Part shown: positions 1 to 8,140 of the stretch, one piece after another | Layout: each line of letters starts with the position of its first letter | Position numbering within the stretch: position 1 is the stretch's first letter | DNA from: an uncultured Lachnospiraceae bacterium | Lineage (GTDB): Bacteria > Bacillota > Clostridia > Lachnospirales > Lachnospiraceae | NCBI GenBank assembly: GCA_900549995.1 | Contig: URQQ01000040.1 | Span: forward strand, 1-39,020 | Direction: 5' to 3' | DNA length: 39,020 nt | Translations under genes and position numbers: made by a program | Notes under the pieces: generated by a model | What the model was told of the DNA's origin: nothing | Seen by the model: only the letters and a program-made list of their open reading frames with translations | Databases searched by the model: none

Positions 1-54
1 AACCCGTGTTACCGCCGTGAAAGGGCGATGTCTTAACCGCTTGACCACGGGGCC
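1..54 (-). tRNA. tRNA-Glu (anticodon UUC), 3' part cut off by window edge
   Basis: Read on the minus strand the segment gives an acceptor beginning GGCCCCG, a D-arm, and an anticodon stem-loop with CTTTCAC flanked by CGCC/GGCG, so the anticodon is TTC (Glu). The T-arm begins and is then cut by the window edge. The anticodon arm closely resembles other bacterial tRNA-Glu genes. The 5' end is placed at 54. Confidence 0.93.
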
Positions 55-109
55 AAATGTAATAATCACTTCAATTTTCTGCATCTGTTTTATTAAGTGA
101 CCGAGGATT

Positions 110-138
110 ATAATATCATATCCGTCAGGATTTGACAA
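110..138 (-). promoter_or_regulatory. Putative promoter of tRNA-Glu
   Basis: On the minus strand a TTGTCA box (133-138) lies 17 bases before TATTAT (110-115), about 55 bases upstream of the tRNA-Glu 5' end. Both boxes match sigma-A consensus well. The assignment is by pattern only. Confidence 0.45.
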
Positions 139-218
139 GCCCTTTTTCAAATCTTTTTTTATTTTTTTTGTGATTTCATCCAGCATGTTACAATTCTACG
201 ATTCCAAAGATTATTTTT

Positions 219-264
219 GCCCCTGCAGCCTTTCACTCTGGAGGAGATTATACACCGCAGGGGC
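219..264. repeat. 8-bp perfect inverted repeat with long loop in a gene-free stretch
   Basis: GCCCCTGC at 219-226 is perfectly complementary to GCAGGGGC at 257-264, separated by about 30 bases. It lies in the roughly 360-base stretch between tRNA-Glu and the small HPr-like gene. Apart from this repeat, the tRNA promoter and the terminator at 374-406, I see nothing there. No U-tract follows the stem on either strand, so it is not a normal terminator. Confidence 0.4.
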
Positions 265-373
265 TATATGATTTTACTGCGTCGTCTTAAAATATAGTAT
301 TCCCTCACTTATTATGGCACTTTTTCTTTATTTTATGTTTGATTACAGCAGCTAATCTATCTGCTCATTTCCA

Positions 374-406
374 TTAAAAAAGAATCTGCCCCGCAAGACA
401 GATTCT
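374..406 (-). terminator. Rho-independent terminator of the acid-sugar operon
   Basis: AGAATCTG (381-388) pairs with CAGATTCT (399-406). On the minus strand the hairpin is followed by a run of T. It sits directly after the stop of the HPr-like gene, so it closes the minus-strand operon that starts near 4.8 kb. Confidence 0.8.
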
Positions 407-413
407 TCTTATT

Positions 414-668
414 CTACAGCATATTCACATTTTCTTCATTTTTCAGGAAGTACTTATAGAGTTTCTGCAGATCTTCCTCTTCGCTCGCAATAATTTCCAG
501 GTGCAGATCCTCACTGTTTGAAAAGATCTGGCCAATTGATAAGTACTGGCAAAGCTTTGATTTCAGATTTAACCGGTCTCCTTCTCCTGTCAGAAGCTCC
601 ACATGCCCTTTACAGCTGTCTACCACTTTGAAAAATTCTGGAATATTTGTTACTTTCTCAACTTTCAT
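414..668 (-). CDS. Small HPr-like protein without the phosphorylatable histidine
   Basis: An 84-residue protein starting with ATG behind a clear AAAGGAGG. I do not recognise it as a named family, but the middle and C-terminal half (a glycine-containing turn, an NLKS segment, then LSIGQ and a C-terminal helix) lines up by eye with the PTS phosphocarrier HPr, where VNLKS and a similar glycine turn precede the last helix. The HPr active-site segment with its phosphorylated histidine near residue 15 is absent: here the region reads FFKVVDSC. It would therefore be a non-phosphorylatable HPr-fold protein, perhaps regulatory. It follows the aldolase by 39 bases on the same strand and ends at a terminator, so it may be the last gene of the acid-sugar operon. 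The gene is convincing; the fold assignment is inference. Confidence 0.7.
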   Translation of the reverse strand: MKVEKVTNIPEFFKVVDSCKGHVELLTGEGDRLNLKSKLCQYLSIGQIFSNSEDLHLEIIASEEEDLQKLYKYFLKNEENVNML

Positions 669-707
669 AGTGCCTCCTTTTCCCTGTTTCTATAGAACAT
701 ACTTCAT

Positions 708-1313
708 TTAAATCCCCAGTTTTTCCACCAGCTTGTTTAGGATAGCAACCTGTGCCGTCTCTTCTACCAGTTCTGCTGTATGCTCTGCGGCAACCGCATC
801 TTTTCCCATTGCCACAACGCCGTGATCAGCCAGTAAAAATGCTGAGATCGTCGGATATTGTTTGAACATTTCCTCCACAAGCGGCACGTCCTCAGGGCGG
901 ACCATAGCCGCATGAACATCCAGTGTCGGATACTCTGCAGGATTCTTAAGCTTTGAATGCCACGTCACAAGCGGCAGGTTCTTTTTTGATGATGACCATC
1001 CAATGGCATAGGGAGAATGCACATGTACAACTGCGTTTACATCTGGCCTTAATTTATAAATATAGCCATGCAGCAAAGCTTCTCTTGTAGGCTTTCCCTC
1101 TCCTTCAATTAAGTTTCCTTCAAAATCTGTGATCAGAAATCCCTCCGGCGTACAATCTCCAAGTGAACCGCCGCTTGCCTTTAAAAGCATGGTCTCCGTA
1201 CCCGGGATTCTGGCGCTGACATTTCCGCCGCTGCCAGTCTGTATCCCTCTATTATATGCTCTTTTACTTGCAATCACAAGATTTTCTGCTATTTCATACA
1301 TTTCCTGTGTCAT
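708..1313 (-). CDS. Class II (zinc) aldolase, fuculose-phosphate aldolase family
   Basis: A 201-residue cytoplasmic enzyme of the class II aldolase/adducin family, which cleaves sugar phosphates or acid-sugar phosphates by retro-aldol chemistry. Visible signatures are GSGGNVSAR near residues 27-35, the zinc motif HVHS (His97, His99), the preceding TREALLHG with a catalytic Glu (Glu78), and the distal LADHGVV (His164). Length is typical of the family (about 200-230). It lies 12 bases after the UPF0261 gene and probably shares its transcript. By context it would cleave an acid-sugar derivative imported by the KdgT-type permease. An LtnC/OtnC-like four-carbon acid-phosphate aldolase is one possibility. 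The exact substrate cannot be read from sequence. Confidence 0.9.
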   Translation of the reverse strand: MTQEMYEIAENLVIASKRAYNRGIQTGSGGNVSARIPGTETMLLKASGGSLGDCTPEGFLITDFEGNLIEGEGKPTREALLHGYIYKLRPDVNAVVHVHSPYAIGWSSSKKNLPLVTWHSKLKNPAEYPTLDVHAAMVRPEDVPLVEEMFKQYPTISAFLLADHGVVAMGKDAVAAEHTAELVEETAQVAILNKLVEKLGI

Positions 1314-1325
1314 TACAATTCCCTC

Positions 1326-2588
1326 CTAATATGTGAAATCCGCCGGCAGTCTTCCCCGCTGTTTCATTTCTTCTATAATATAATGTGCAGCTTTCACACC
1401 AAATTCTTTCGTATCAAGATTATGTGGAATCAGGATCACTTCAACATTGTCATTCACATTATCTACAATTGTCTGAATCAAGATATTATCAGTTTCTGGT
1501 GAATACAGTTCTTCTCCCACTTTCGTATTATGTCTCATGCCCTTCGTTGGAATCAGAAGTTTCACCGGATATGTCACTTTGCTGAGTCTTTCTGCCAGAA
1601 TTTTTCCCAAAGCTTCCGCCTCATCCGGAAGAATTTTAATATGGGCCGTATTGGCATTGTGAAGCATATGTTTCCTTTCATCCATCTTCTCTGGCAGCTC
1701 ATTTGTCCCAAAATCAACAAAATCCAGTCCACCAAGACTGATGACCAGAGGAACTTTTTTATCCACTGATTTTACAAGCCTTGTGCTTGCTTTTGGACCG
1801 TAGGAAAATCCTCCGCCAAAATACTCACTGGTCAATTCATGAAGCGTCAAATCCAGGATTCCGTCAACAAGACCGTTGCTTGCCATCTCTTCCATCGTTG
1901 CACCGCCTACGCCGGTTGCGTGGAATCCGATGACTTCCATCCCCGCTTTCTCCAGTTCGTCCACTGCGGCAACCGCCCCATTGTTCGTGACCCCCATCAA
2001 TGTCACTGCCACAACTGGCTTCTCACCCTTCTCCAGAACTTTTCCAGCGAATTTTACCATTCCCACACAGCAGGCACAGGCGTTGGAAATCACCTGGCGT
2101 GTCACAATATTCAGTCCGGTAAAATCACAGATTGCCGGCATGACAGTAATATCTTTATCTCCAACAACCAGATCGAACTTTCTCGTCCCACTGGCTACCG
2201 TTGTTGCCATGACCTTTGGAAATCCAATCGGCAGTTTCTGCATCGCATTCGCAGCCATTACCGTATTCTGCAGGCCTCCAACGGATATAATGCCGTCAAT
2301 CTTTCCTTCAGAATACAGCTTTTCAATATAAGCAGCTACTGCATCCTTCATGAAATCGATCTTTTCCCCTTTTGTCTTCGGCTCCATCTCAGACCATGGA
2401 GTCCCATAAGCTTCCGCGATTTCTTCTCTGGAAACATCAAAATTATAAGAGGCATCCGGTCCTGTGGCTGTATTAATCACCAGCCCTTTTAATCCCTCAT
2501 TTTCGATAAATTCTTTTATAAATTTAGCTTCTTTATGCTTGGTATCACAGCTTTCAATAATTGCGATTGTTTTCATACATCTCACCAT
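1326..2588 (-). CDS. Tm-1-like ATP-binding domain protein (UPF0261)
   Basis: A protein of about 420 residues. It opens with a Rossmann-like strand (KTIAIIESCDTK, with D-T-K typical of the family) and has SVGG and ATTVASGT segments and a C-terminal half beginning around VAVTLMGVT with an HATGVGG motif. This two-domain architecture is that of the UPF0261/Tm-1-like family. The plant Tm-1 relative binds a viral replicase; the bacterial enzyme role is not established to my knowledge. The coordinates take the first ATG (2588, behind AAAGGA). An internal ATG at 2576, preceded by GGTGAG, gives the N-terminus MKTIAII usual for the family and is equally plausible. It lies between the MBL hydrolase and the aldolase, which argues for a catabolic enzyme in an acid-sugar pathway. 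Confidence 0.88.
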   Translation of the reverse strand: MVRCMKTIAIIESCDTKHKEAKFIKEFIENEGLKGLVINTATGPDASYNFDVSREEIAEAYGTPWSEMEPKTKGEKIDFMKDAVAAYIEKLYSEGKIDGIISVGGLQNTVMAANAMQKLPIGFPKVMATTVASGTRKFDLVVGDKDITVMPAICDFTGLNIVTRQVISNACACCVGMVKFAGKVLEKGEKPVVAVTLMGVTNNGAVAAVDELEKAGMEVIGFHATGVGGATMEEMASNGLVDGILDLTLHELTSEYFGGGFSYGPKASTRLVKSVDKKVPLVISLGGLDFVDFGTNELPEKMDERKHMLHNANTAHIKILPDEAEALGKILAERLSKVTYPVKLLIPTKGMRHNTKVGEELYSPETDNILIQTIVDNVNDNVEVILIPHNLDTKEFGVKAAHYIIEEMKQRGRLPADFTY

Positions 2589-2661
2589 TTTTTCCTTTAT
2601 ATAGTTATTGTGAAGATGTCCTGCCGGAACATCTCCACAACGGAATGCTATGTCACTGAGT

Positions 2662-3666
2662 TTAGTTAAAGCTTAAGTATTTTTTCTCTGCCTTTTTGGC
2701 TGCTTTTTTTGCATCTTTCTCTATGATTGCAGTCTTATATTCATCAAATACAAAATCGCTGTCCTTCTTACCGATAACCGGAAGTTTATTGTCATGGGAA
2801 TCTTCATATTTCTCTACCGCTGCTGACAAAATGACGTCATGTGCAAGCAGGAGATGTTTGTGAGGATCAACACCAGCTTCTTTACAACGGCGCAGAGTAT
2901 CACGGAGGGTCTTCCATGCGGCAACGATGTCAACATAACGTCCCGGAGGGCAGATATCATAGTGAAGCTCATCCTGCATATCCTGAGGCGCGTCAATGTT
3001 ACCCATGACAAATACTGAATCTCCTACACAATAGTATGGCCCGTCTTCTGTCTCAACAACGATTGTCATATGTCCCGGACAATGGCCGAATGACTCATAT
3101 ACACTGACTCCAGGAACAATTTCCACTTCCCCTTTTACTGTCTCAAAACGTTCATATACACCTGGCTGGTCATATGGCGCGATAAACTCATCACCGCATG
3201 TAACATCACCGTCTTTTGCAATGATTGGCCTGCAATAAGATTTATAGTGAAGCGGAACTGCATTGTGAGCGTAATCCCATTCAGCCTCATTACAGATAAA
3301 ACGTGCATTTGTAAATTTCTCAAGGTAGAAAATATGATCCCAGTGAAGGTGTGTAAATAATACAATATCTACATCTGAAGGTTTATATCCAACTTGTGCC
3401 AGGCGTGATTCAATATCGTCGATACCTGGTCTCTGAAGCGATGGCCCATGATGATATTTATCTGCATGTTCCGTCCATGACATACCTGTATCAACGAGAA
3501 CCAGTTTTTCCCCTCCTTCTATTAAAAAGGTTAAATCCGGAAGCTGATCAGATTCATTTGAGATTCCCATCTTTTCTACATATTTTTTACATGAAAAATG
3601 ATACCAGTACTCCAGTGGCTTTGTTGGAATGTAACCTGAATTTAATGGTCTGATTGTTAATGACAT
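2662..3666 (-). CDS. MBL-fold metallo-hydrolase (lactonase-like)
   Basis: A 334-residue metallo-beta-lactamase-fold hydrolase with the full dinuclear zinc motif THLHWDH (His106, His108, Asp110, His111), GHCPGH (His195/His199) and a bridging Asp in GDS near residue 216. The layout (LVDTGMSW before the motif, long insertion after it) resembles the N-acyl-homoserine-lactonase-type branch of the superfamily. In this operon a sugar-lactone hydrolase would fit, opening an aldonolactone before further breakdown; quorum quenching is less likely. The C-terminus is a lysine-rich helix with repeated AAKKAEKK. Start is ATG behind GAGGAAA. Family assignment is firm, substrate is inference. Confidence 0.9.
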   Translation of the reverse strand: MSLTIRPLNSGYIPTKPLEYWYHFSCKKYVEKMGISNESDQLPDLTFLIEGGEKLVLVDTGMSWTEHADKYHHGPSLQRPGIDDIESRLAQVGYKPSDVDIVLFTHLHWDHIFYLEKFTNARFICNEAEWDYAHNAVPLHYKSYCRPIIAKDGDVTCGDEFIAPYDQPGVYERFETVKGEVEIVPGVSVYESFGHCPGHMTIVVETEDGPYYCVGDSVFVMGNIDAPQDMQDELHYDICPPGRYVDIVAAWKTLRDTLRRCKEAGVDPHKHLLLAHDVILSAAVEKYEDSHDNKLPVIGKKDSDFVFDEYKTAIIEKDAKKAAKKAEKKYLSFN

Positions 3667-3739
3667 AATAATTTCCTCGCTTTCATTTTAATAATAGTTG
3701 TATGGTAAATTTTATTGCTTCTTAATATAGCAGATGGCT

Positions 3740-4759
3740 TCACTGCAGCTGCGGGTCAGCTTTTGCTGCCTTTGCTGCTTCAATTGCCTCATCTGAATAA
3801 ATCCCCAATTTCTTCTTTCTCATATGTTTATCGCACATAGACGTAATGATTGGTGCGGTAAATGCCGTAATAATTGCTGCGACTGCAACCTGGGCAGTTG
3901 CTGCACTTGCATAAGGCTGCCATGTCGGATCAGCTTCTGCTATAGACACCGGAACACTGGTTGCGTTTGCTGCCGTAGTTCCAACAGCTGCTCCCATCGC
4001 GTTTCTTTTCTTTTTTGGAAGAAGGAGCTGGAATAAAAAGTAAAATATAAATGCGGTAAGTGCTGAAATAACTGCCAGTATAACACCTGCAAACCCGCCT
4101 TCCGCAAGACTCATAAGACTCATGCCTGCACCGATTGGAATCATCATAAAGAAAGTAACAATCGGCATTGCATCTGCTGCCACTTTTCTGAATGTCTCAT
4201 CCAGATTTCCCCAGATAATACCGATAATGAGAGGAATTAATGTTGCGATAAAGGTATTAAGCGGTATTGACGCCATACCCGCTGTTCCCATTGCGATCAT
4301 TGTAAAAAACGGTCCGTCGTTTAATGACAGAATGGAGATCGCTCCAGCGTCAGTTTCATCTCCGTACTGCTGTGCAAGTCCCAGGTACAATCCTCCGGCA
4401 GAGTTTGTCAGTGCCGCGATAATGGCCATTGGTGTGATTCCTGCAAATCCGGCAACACCACATAATTTTGAGACAATCAATCCGAATGCAACACCAAATA
4501 CAAACTTCATTGCGGTTAAAACAAATCCTTTGTAAATTGGCATCCCGATCTTTTTCACATTGATAGATGCACCGTTCAGCAAGAGAAACATCCCCAGCAG
4601 ACAGGCTGTTCCCGTTTTGAACATTCCGGTTGTGAAACCGCCGATTTCCAACACACCCGGTATAAATGTATTGCCAAGTACACCGATTAACATTGGAACA
4701 ATAATCAGCCCGCCGGGAACTTTTTGCATCAGCTTGAAAAAGCTTTTCTTTTCCTTCAT
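3740..4759 (-). CDS. kdgT: 2-keto-3-deoxygluconate permease (KdgT family)
   Basis: A 339-residue integral membrane protein with about ten hydrophobic segments, starting with a short basic N-terminus then VPGGLIIVPMLIGVLGN. It matches the KdgT family along its length, including a glycine/asparagine-rich middle (ALTNSAGGLYLGL), an SLNDGPFF loop, and a late GAAVGTTAANATSVP segment. KdgT proteins import 2-keto-3-deoxygluconate or related keto-acids with protons. It is the first gene of the operon, preceded by AGGAGG, a consensus-like promoter and a palindromic operator. Which acid sugar it carries cannot be read from the sequence; kdgT is the family name. Confidence 0.9.
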   Translation of the reverse strand: MKEKKSFFKLMQKVPGGLIIVPMLIGVLGNTFIPGVLEIGGFTTGMFKTGTACLLGMFLLLNGASINVKKIGMPIYKGFVLTAMKFVFGVAFGLIVSKLCGVAGFAGITPMAIIAALTNSAGGLYLGLAQQYGDETDAGAISILSLNDGPFFTMIAMGTAGMASIPLNTFIATLIPLIIGIIWGNLDETFRKVAADAMPIVTFFMMIPIGAGMSLMSLAEGGFAGVILAVISALTAFIFYFLFQLLLPKKKRNAMGAAVGTTAANATSVPVSIAEADPTWQPYASAATAQVAVAAIITAFTAPIITSMCDKHMRKKKLGIYSDEAIEAAKAAKADPQLQ

Positions 4760-4790
4760 CCTATTCTCCTCCTTGGTTATTGGATATTTT

Positions 4791-4806
4791 ATATTGGATA
4801 CAATAT
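4791..4806. promoter_or_regulatory. Palindromic operator in the kdgT leader
   Basis: ATATTG-GATA-CAATAT is a 16-base inverted repeat just downstream of the kdgT -10 box. A TATTGGATA word is repeated directly at 4779-4787 and 4792-4800. The core resembles the TTGTATACAA type of site used by many GntR-family regulators of sugar-acid genes. Its position after the -10 box suggests repression. No regulator gene is adjacent. Confidence 0.5.
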
Positions 4807-4818
4807 CTTGTTGAGTTC

Positions 4819-4847
4819 ATAATACATCTACACGTATTTTTTGTCAA
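4819..4847 (-). promoter_or_regulatory. Promoter of the kdgT acid-sugar operon
   Basis: On the minus strand a perfect TTGACA (4842-4847) is followed after 17 bases by TATTAT (4819-4824). The operator palindrome lies immediately downstream. Confidence 0.7.
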
Positions 4848-4902
4848 TCTGTCTAATATAACAATTTTACTTCTTTATTTTTGTGCACTTTGCTTATTAA
4901 CC

Positions 4903-4943
4903 AAAAAAACGCCGCCATTCTTCCCTTAAGTAAAATGGCGACG
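4903..4943 (-). terminator. Rho-independent terminator after the surface protein gene
   Basis: CGCCGCCATT (4910-4919) pairs with AATGGCGACG (4934-4943) with one mismatch. On the minus strand the stem is followed by seven T. It lies about 140 bases past the surface-protein stop. The bases between (4944-5086) hold a CCTGTACAGG palindrome and nothing else I can interpret. Confidence 0.75.
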
Positions 4944-5086
4944 CTTTGATTTGCGTTCTCAATTATGCTTTTGTTTTTATGTCCTTAGGTTCACATCATT
5001 CCCTGTACAGGTGATGATCGTAGTCCCCGGTTAGATCTACGGTCAGGGCAGGACGCTTCCTTTTTAAGACAGCCCATGACTTGTTG

Positions 5087-7882
5087 TTATTCCTCTGTTT
5101 TTTCCTTACGTTTCCTGCTTTTCAGGAGTGTGGCTGTTCCGGCAGATAAGACCATTAGCATTGCCCACAGTCCGGTAGTTGTGGTGTCACCTGTTTGTAC
5201 CGCGCCGTTCTTATCATTTTTCGTGCTGCTGGATGGCTTCTTCGTATCTGTGTTGCCAGATGGCTTTTTATTCTCTACTGTATAAGTCTTTGTAACGGTT
5301 CCTGTATAATTACCTTTAAATGTGATTGTGACAGGGACTTTGCTGCCGTCCTGCTTCTTACTAACATCATAGTCAGTGCCCTTTTTCAGCTCCTTGTCGC
5401 CATCCTTAATGACAAGATTCTCTACATCCTTATCACTCTTAATGTCAGGTACGACAATCTGACTGTTATTGTCAATATTCTTTGGGACAATCGTAAAGGC
5501 ACGGGTAGTTTCTACCCCGGCATAGTTGTCTGTGCCTGTGACTGCTGCTTTCACGTACCAAATGCCTGCGTCAGTCGGGGTGGTATCTGTGTAGGTTCCA
5601 TCCTCAGAATCACTGTAGGTAAAAATGACATTGCCAAACTTTGCCTTGGCGGTTGGAGATACTGCCTTTTCGCCATACGTCCAGCCTGTCATGGCAAGGC
5701 TTTCTGTCCAGCCGTTAGTTGCCTGTGATATTGTAAATTCCTTTGTGGTTTCTACCCCGGCATAGTTATCTGTGCCTGTGACAACTGCTTTCACATACCA
5801 AGTGCCTGCATCAGTCGGAACGGCATCTGTATAGGGTCCTTTTTTTGAATCACTGTAGGTAAAAATGACATTGCCAAATTTTGCCTTGGCGGTTGGAGAT
5901 ACTGCCTTTTCCCCATATGTCCAGCCCGTCATAGCAAGGTTTTCTGTCCAGCCGTTTGCTGCCTGCGATATTGTAAATTCCTTTGTAGCTTCTAACGCTG
6001 TATAGTTTGTGCCTGCAACTGCTGCTTTCACGTACCAAGTGCCTGCGTCAGTCGGAACGGCATCTGTATAGGTTCCTTTCTCAGAATCACTGTAGGTAAA
6101 AATGACATTGCCGAACTTTGCCTTGGCGGTTGGAGATACTGCCTTTTCCCCATATGTCCAGCCTGCCATAGCAAGGCTCTCTGTCCAGCCGTTAGCTGCC
6201 TGTGATATTGTAAATTCCTTTGTAGCTTCTGCACCTTTGTAGAAGTCGTCCTCTGTCAGCTTTGCAGTTACACGGTACTTCCCGGCATTGGTTGGAATGC
6301 CAGTACATTTATCCCAATTTCTACCATTCCAAATTTCATAAGTATAGTTAACAGCCCCTGTACTTCCTTCCGGATCAACAGATGGATTTTCAACAGGGTT
6401 TCCGGTATAAGTCATATCAGGATTGCTTGTTATTTCAATCTTGCTGACTGACTTGGATAAATTCAAGGTGACAGTCAATGTACCAGGTGATCCATTCACG
6501 TTTCCGCAGGCATAGGTATATTTGATTGGCGTTCCAACTTTATAGTCTGTGATATTGTTGCCATCCAATCTTCCGCCTCTGATGACGGTCAACTTGCTGA
6601 TGTCAATACCAGCAAATTTCTTTGTAATATCGAAGGTATCACCAGTTACAGTTAGATAAATCGTTGATGAAGCCTTATCCCACGTACTCAGATCAGCCGT
6701 TCCCCAATCAAGATAAGCCAGATTTGTAGACTCTGTATTTAAATAATTCAAATCAGGACAATTGCTGACATCCAAGGCTTGGATTTCTGTGTCGGTGCAA
6801 GACAAGGTTTCCAGATTGGAATTTTTGCTGACATCCAAGGCTTGGATTCCTGTGTAGGAGCAAATCAAATATTTCAGATCAGCGAACTTTTCAATCCCCT
6901 TTAAATCCGTTATATCTGTTCTGGCTTTAACCTCAATACGAATAACATCCGCTATCGCTATTTTGTTCTCACCATCACCATTGAATGTATCCAACAAATA
7001 CTCCCTAAACTTTTCATCCGGAAAATCAGTGGGATTGATCTCAACTTTCCCCGTATTACTGGATATGCTGTTTGCTTGCGGTGCCTGAACCTGTGCCTTG
7101 GAGGAAAGTGCTGTGCTTTCTTCCATTTCCGGCACCAGAACAGTAACAGGGATATTTTTCTCTACGTAATGTTCTTCCGCATTGTAGCCCTCTACTGCGC
7201 TGTAATCATACGTCTTATCGTCCACTGCGATCCTGGCAGGGTATTCTGGTTTTTCCCTGCTGATGATGGTGTTTCCGTCCGTCCAGCTCCATCCATCCGG
7301 TAAAGCAATGTCCTGCAAAGCCTGTCCATCATTCCCTGACAGTTCCTGCGGCAGTGTGATCAGCGGGGCATTTTCCCTGGCCTCTGTTGATGTGGGATTG
7401 ATCTCAATTTCCCCCGTATTACTGGATATGCTGTCTGTTTGTGGTGCCTGAACCTGTTCCATTGCAAAAAGAGCTGTGCTTTCTTCCGTTTCCGGCACTA
7501 GAACAGTAACAGGGATATTTTTCTCTACGAAATGCTCTTCCTCATTATAGCCCTCTACTGCGCTGTAATCATACGTCTTATCGTCCACCGCGATCCTGGC
7601 AGGGTATTCTGGTTTTTCCCTGCTGATGATGATTTTTCCATCCGTCCAGCTCCATCCATCCGGTAAAGCAATGTCCTGCAAAGCCTGTCCGTCATTCCCT
7701 GACAGTTCCTGCGGCAGTGTGACCGGCAGGGCATTTTCCCTGATCTCTGTTGATCCTGTCTGCTGTACGATTGCTGTCTCTGCATCTGCTGCGTAAACAG
7801 CGGCAACAGGTGAAAGCACGGATGTGATACTCATTACCGTGGCAGCCACGACAACGGCACTTTGTTTTTTCTTATTTGTCAT
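5087..7882 (-). CDS. Large repeat-rich, sortase-anchored cell-surface protein
   Basis: A protein of about 931 residues from the ATG at 7882, behind GGAGAGG; an open frame continues upstream to 8041 but lacks a good ribosome site and would hide the signal peptide. Order: Lys-rich N-terminus and hydrophobic signal peptide (1-33, ending near VYAAD); two near-identical 121-residue repeats (about 40-280); a short leucine-rich-repeat region with a repeated QALDVS motif (about 305-395); an Ig-like domain (about 485-550); three near-identical 79-80-residue MBG/YDG-like Ig modules (about 550-795), each with a GWTYGEKAVSP core; one diverged final module; a Lys/Ser/Thr linker; and a C-terminal QTGD sorting motif, hydrophobic stretch and KSRKRK tail. 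This is a wall-linked adhesin-like architecture; the ligand is unknown. It diverges from a LytTR two-component system that may control it. Confidence 0.93.
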   Translation of the reverse strand: MTNKKKQSAVVVAATVMSITSVLSPVAAVYAADAETAIVQQTGSTEIRENALPVTLPQELSGNDGQALQDIALPDGWSWTDGKIIISREKPEYPARIAVDDKTYDYSAVEGYNEEEHFVEKNIPVTVLVPETEESTALFAMEQVQAPQTDSISSNTGEIEINPTSTEARENAPLITLPQELSGNDGQALQDIALPDGWSWTDGNTIISREKPEYPARIAVDDKTYDYSAVEGYNAEEHYVEKNIPVTVLVPEMEESTALSSKAQVQAPQANSISSNTGKVEINPTDFPDEKFREYLLDTFNGDGENKIAIADVIRIEVKARTDITDLKGIEKFADLKYLICSYTGIQALDVSKNSNLETLSCTDTEIQALDVSNCPDLNYLNTESTNLAYLDWGTADLSTWDKASSTIYLTVTGDTFDITKKFAGIDISKLTVIRGGRLDGNNITDYKVGTPIKYTYACGNVNGSPGTLTVTLNLSKSVSKIEITSNPDMTYTGNPVENPSVDPEGSTGAVNYTYEIWNGRNWDKCTGIPTNAGKYRVTAKLTEDDFYKGAEATKEFTISQAANGWTESLAMAGWTYGEKAVSPTAKAKFGNVIFTYSDSEKGTYTDAVPTDAGTWYVKAAVAGTNYTALEATKEFTISQAANGWTENLAMTGWTYGEKAVSPTAKAKFGNVIFTYSDSKKGPYTDAVPTDAGTWYVKAVVTGTDNYAGVETTKEFTISQATNGWTESLAMTGWTYGEKAVSPTAKAKFGNVIFTYSDSEDGTYTDTTPTDAGIWYVKAAVTGTDNYAGVETTRAFTIVPKNIDNNSQIVVPDIKSDKDVENLVIKDGDKELKKGTDYDVSKKQDGSKVPVTITFKGNYTGTVTKTYTVENKKPSGNTDTKKPSSSTKNDKNGAVQTGDTTTTGLWAMLMVLSAGTATLLKSRKRKEKTEE
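5489..6210 (-). repeat. Three tandem copies of a 237-240 bp module inside the surface-protein gene
   Basis: The word GGTTGGAGATACTGCC recurs near 5651, 5891 and 6127, and long flanking stretches are almost identical between copies, giving a period of 240 then 237 bases (80 and 79 codons). The three-base difference leaves the reading frame intact. Such similarity points to recent duplication or ongoing homogenisation, and copy number could vary between strains. Confidence 0.9.
7051..7752 (-). repeat. Two tandem copies of a 363-bp N-terminal module
   Basis: CCGTATTACTGGATATGCTG recurs at 7051 and 7414, an exact spacing of 363 bases (121 codons). The rest of the unit (TLPQELSGNDGQ, then GWSWTDG and EKNIPVTVLVPE in protein) is nearly identical. 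It encodes the duplicated region just after the signal peptide. Confidence 0.9.
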
Positions 7883-8140
7883 TTCTTTTCCTCTCCTTTT
7901 CCATAGTCGTTCACAAGGCGGAAAACATAGCCTTAATGTAATGATTAGACTGACACTGTCCGCACTGGTAAAAGCCGGGGCTTCTAATGGTGCGTTCACC
8001 GTCAGGGGGCATGCCAGTAAATCCCGCTGTTCAGAAACCATATGTGTTTTTCACCATTTTGATTGTTACAGATTCACCTCTCGAAATCAAGAAAAAAAGC
8101 GTAAGCCGTTCCCACAGAGCCTAAACCGGAAGGAACCCGC

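Noticed and set aside
1839..2492. Long plus-strand open frame of 217 codons opposite the UPF0261 gene
   Set aside because: It has no ribosome site, no recognisable domain and an odd composition; it is a shadow of the real minus-strand gene. The same holds for other long antisense frames, such as those within pepT, dtnK and garR.
5489..6210. Possible CRISPR-like or satellite array because of regular repetition
   Set aside because: The units are 237-240 bp, coding, in frame and without unique spacers; they are duplicated protein domains.
7883..8041. N-terminal extension of the surface protein to 8041
   Set aside because: It would place 53 residues before a normal signal peptide and there is no ribosome site, whereas GGAGAGG stands before the ATG at 7882.
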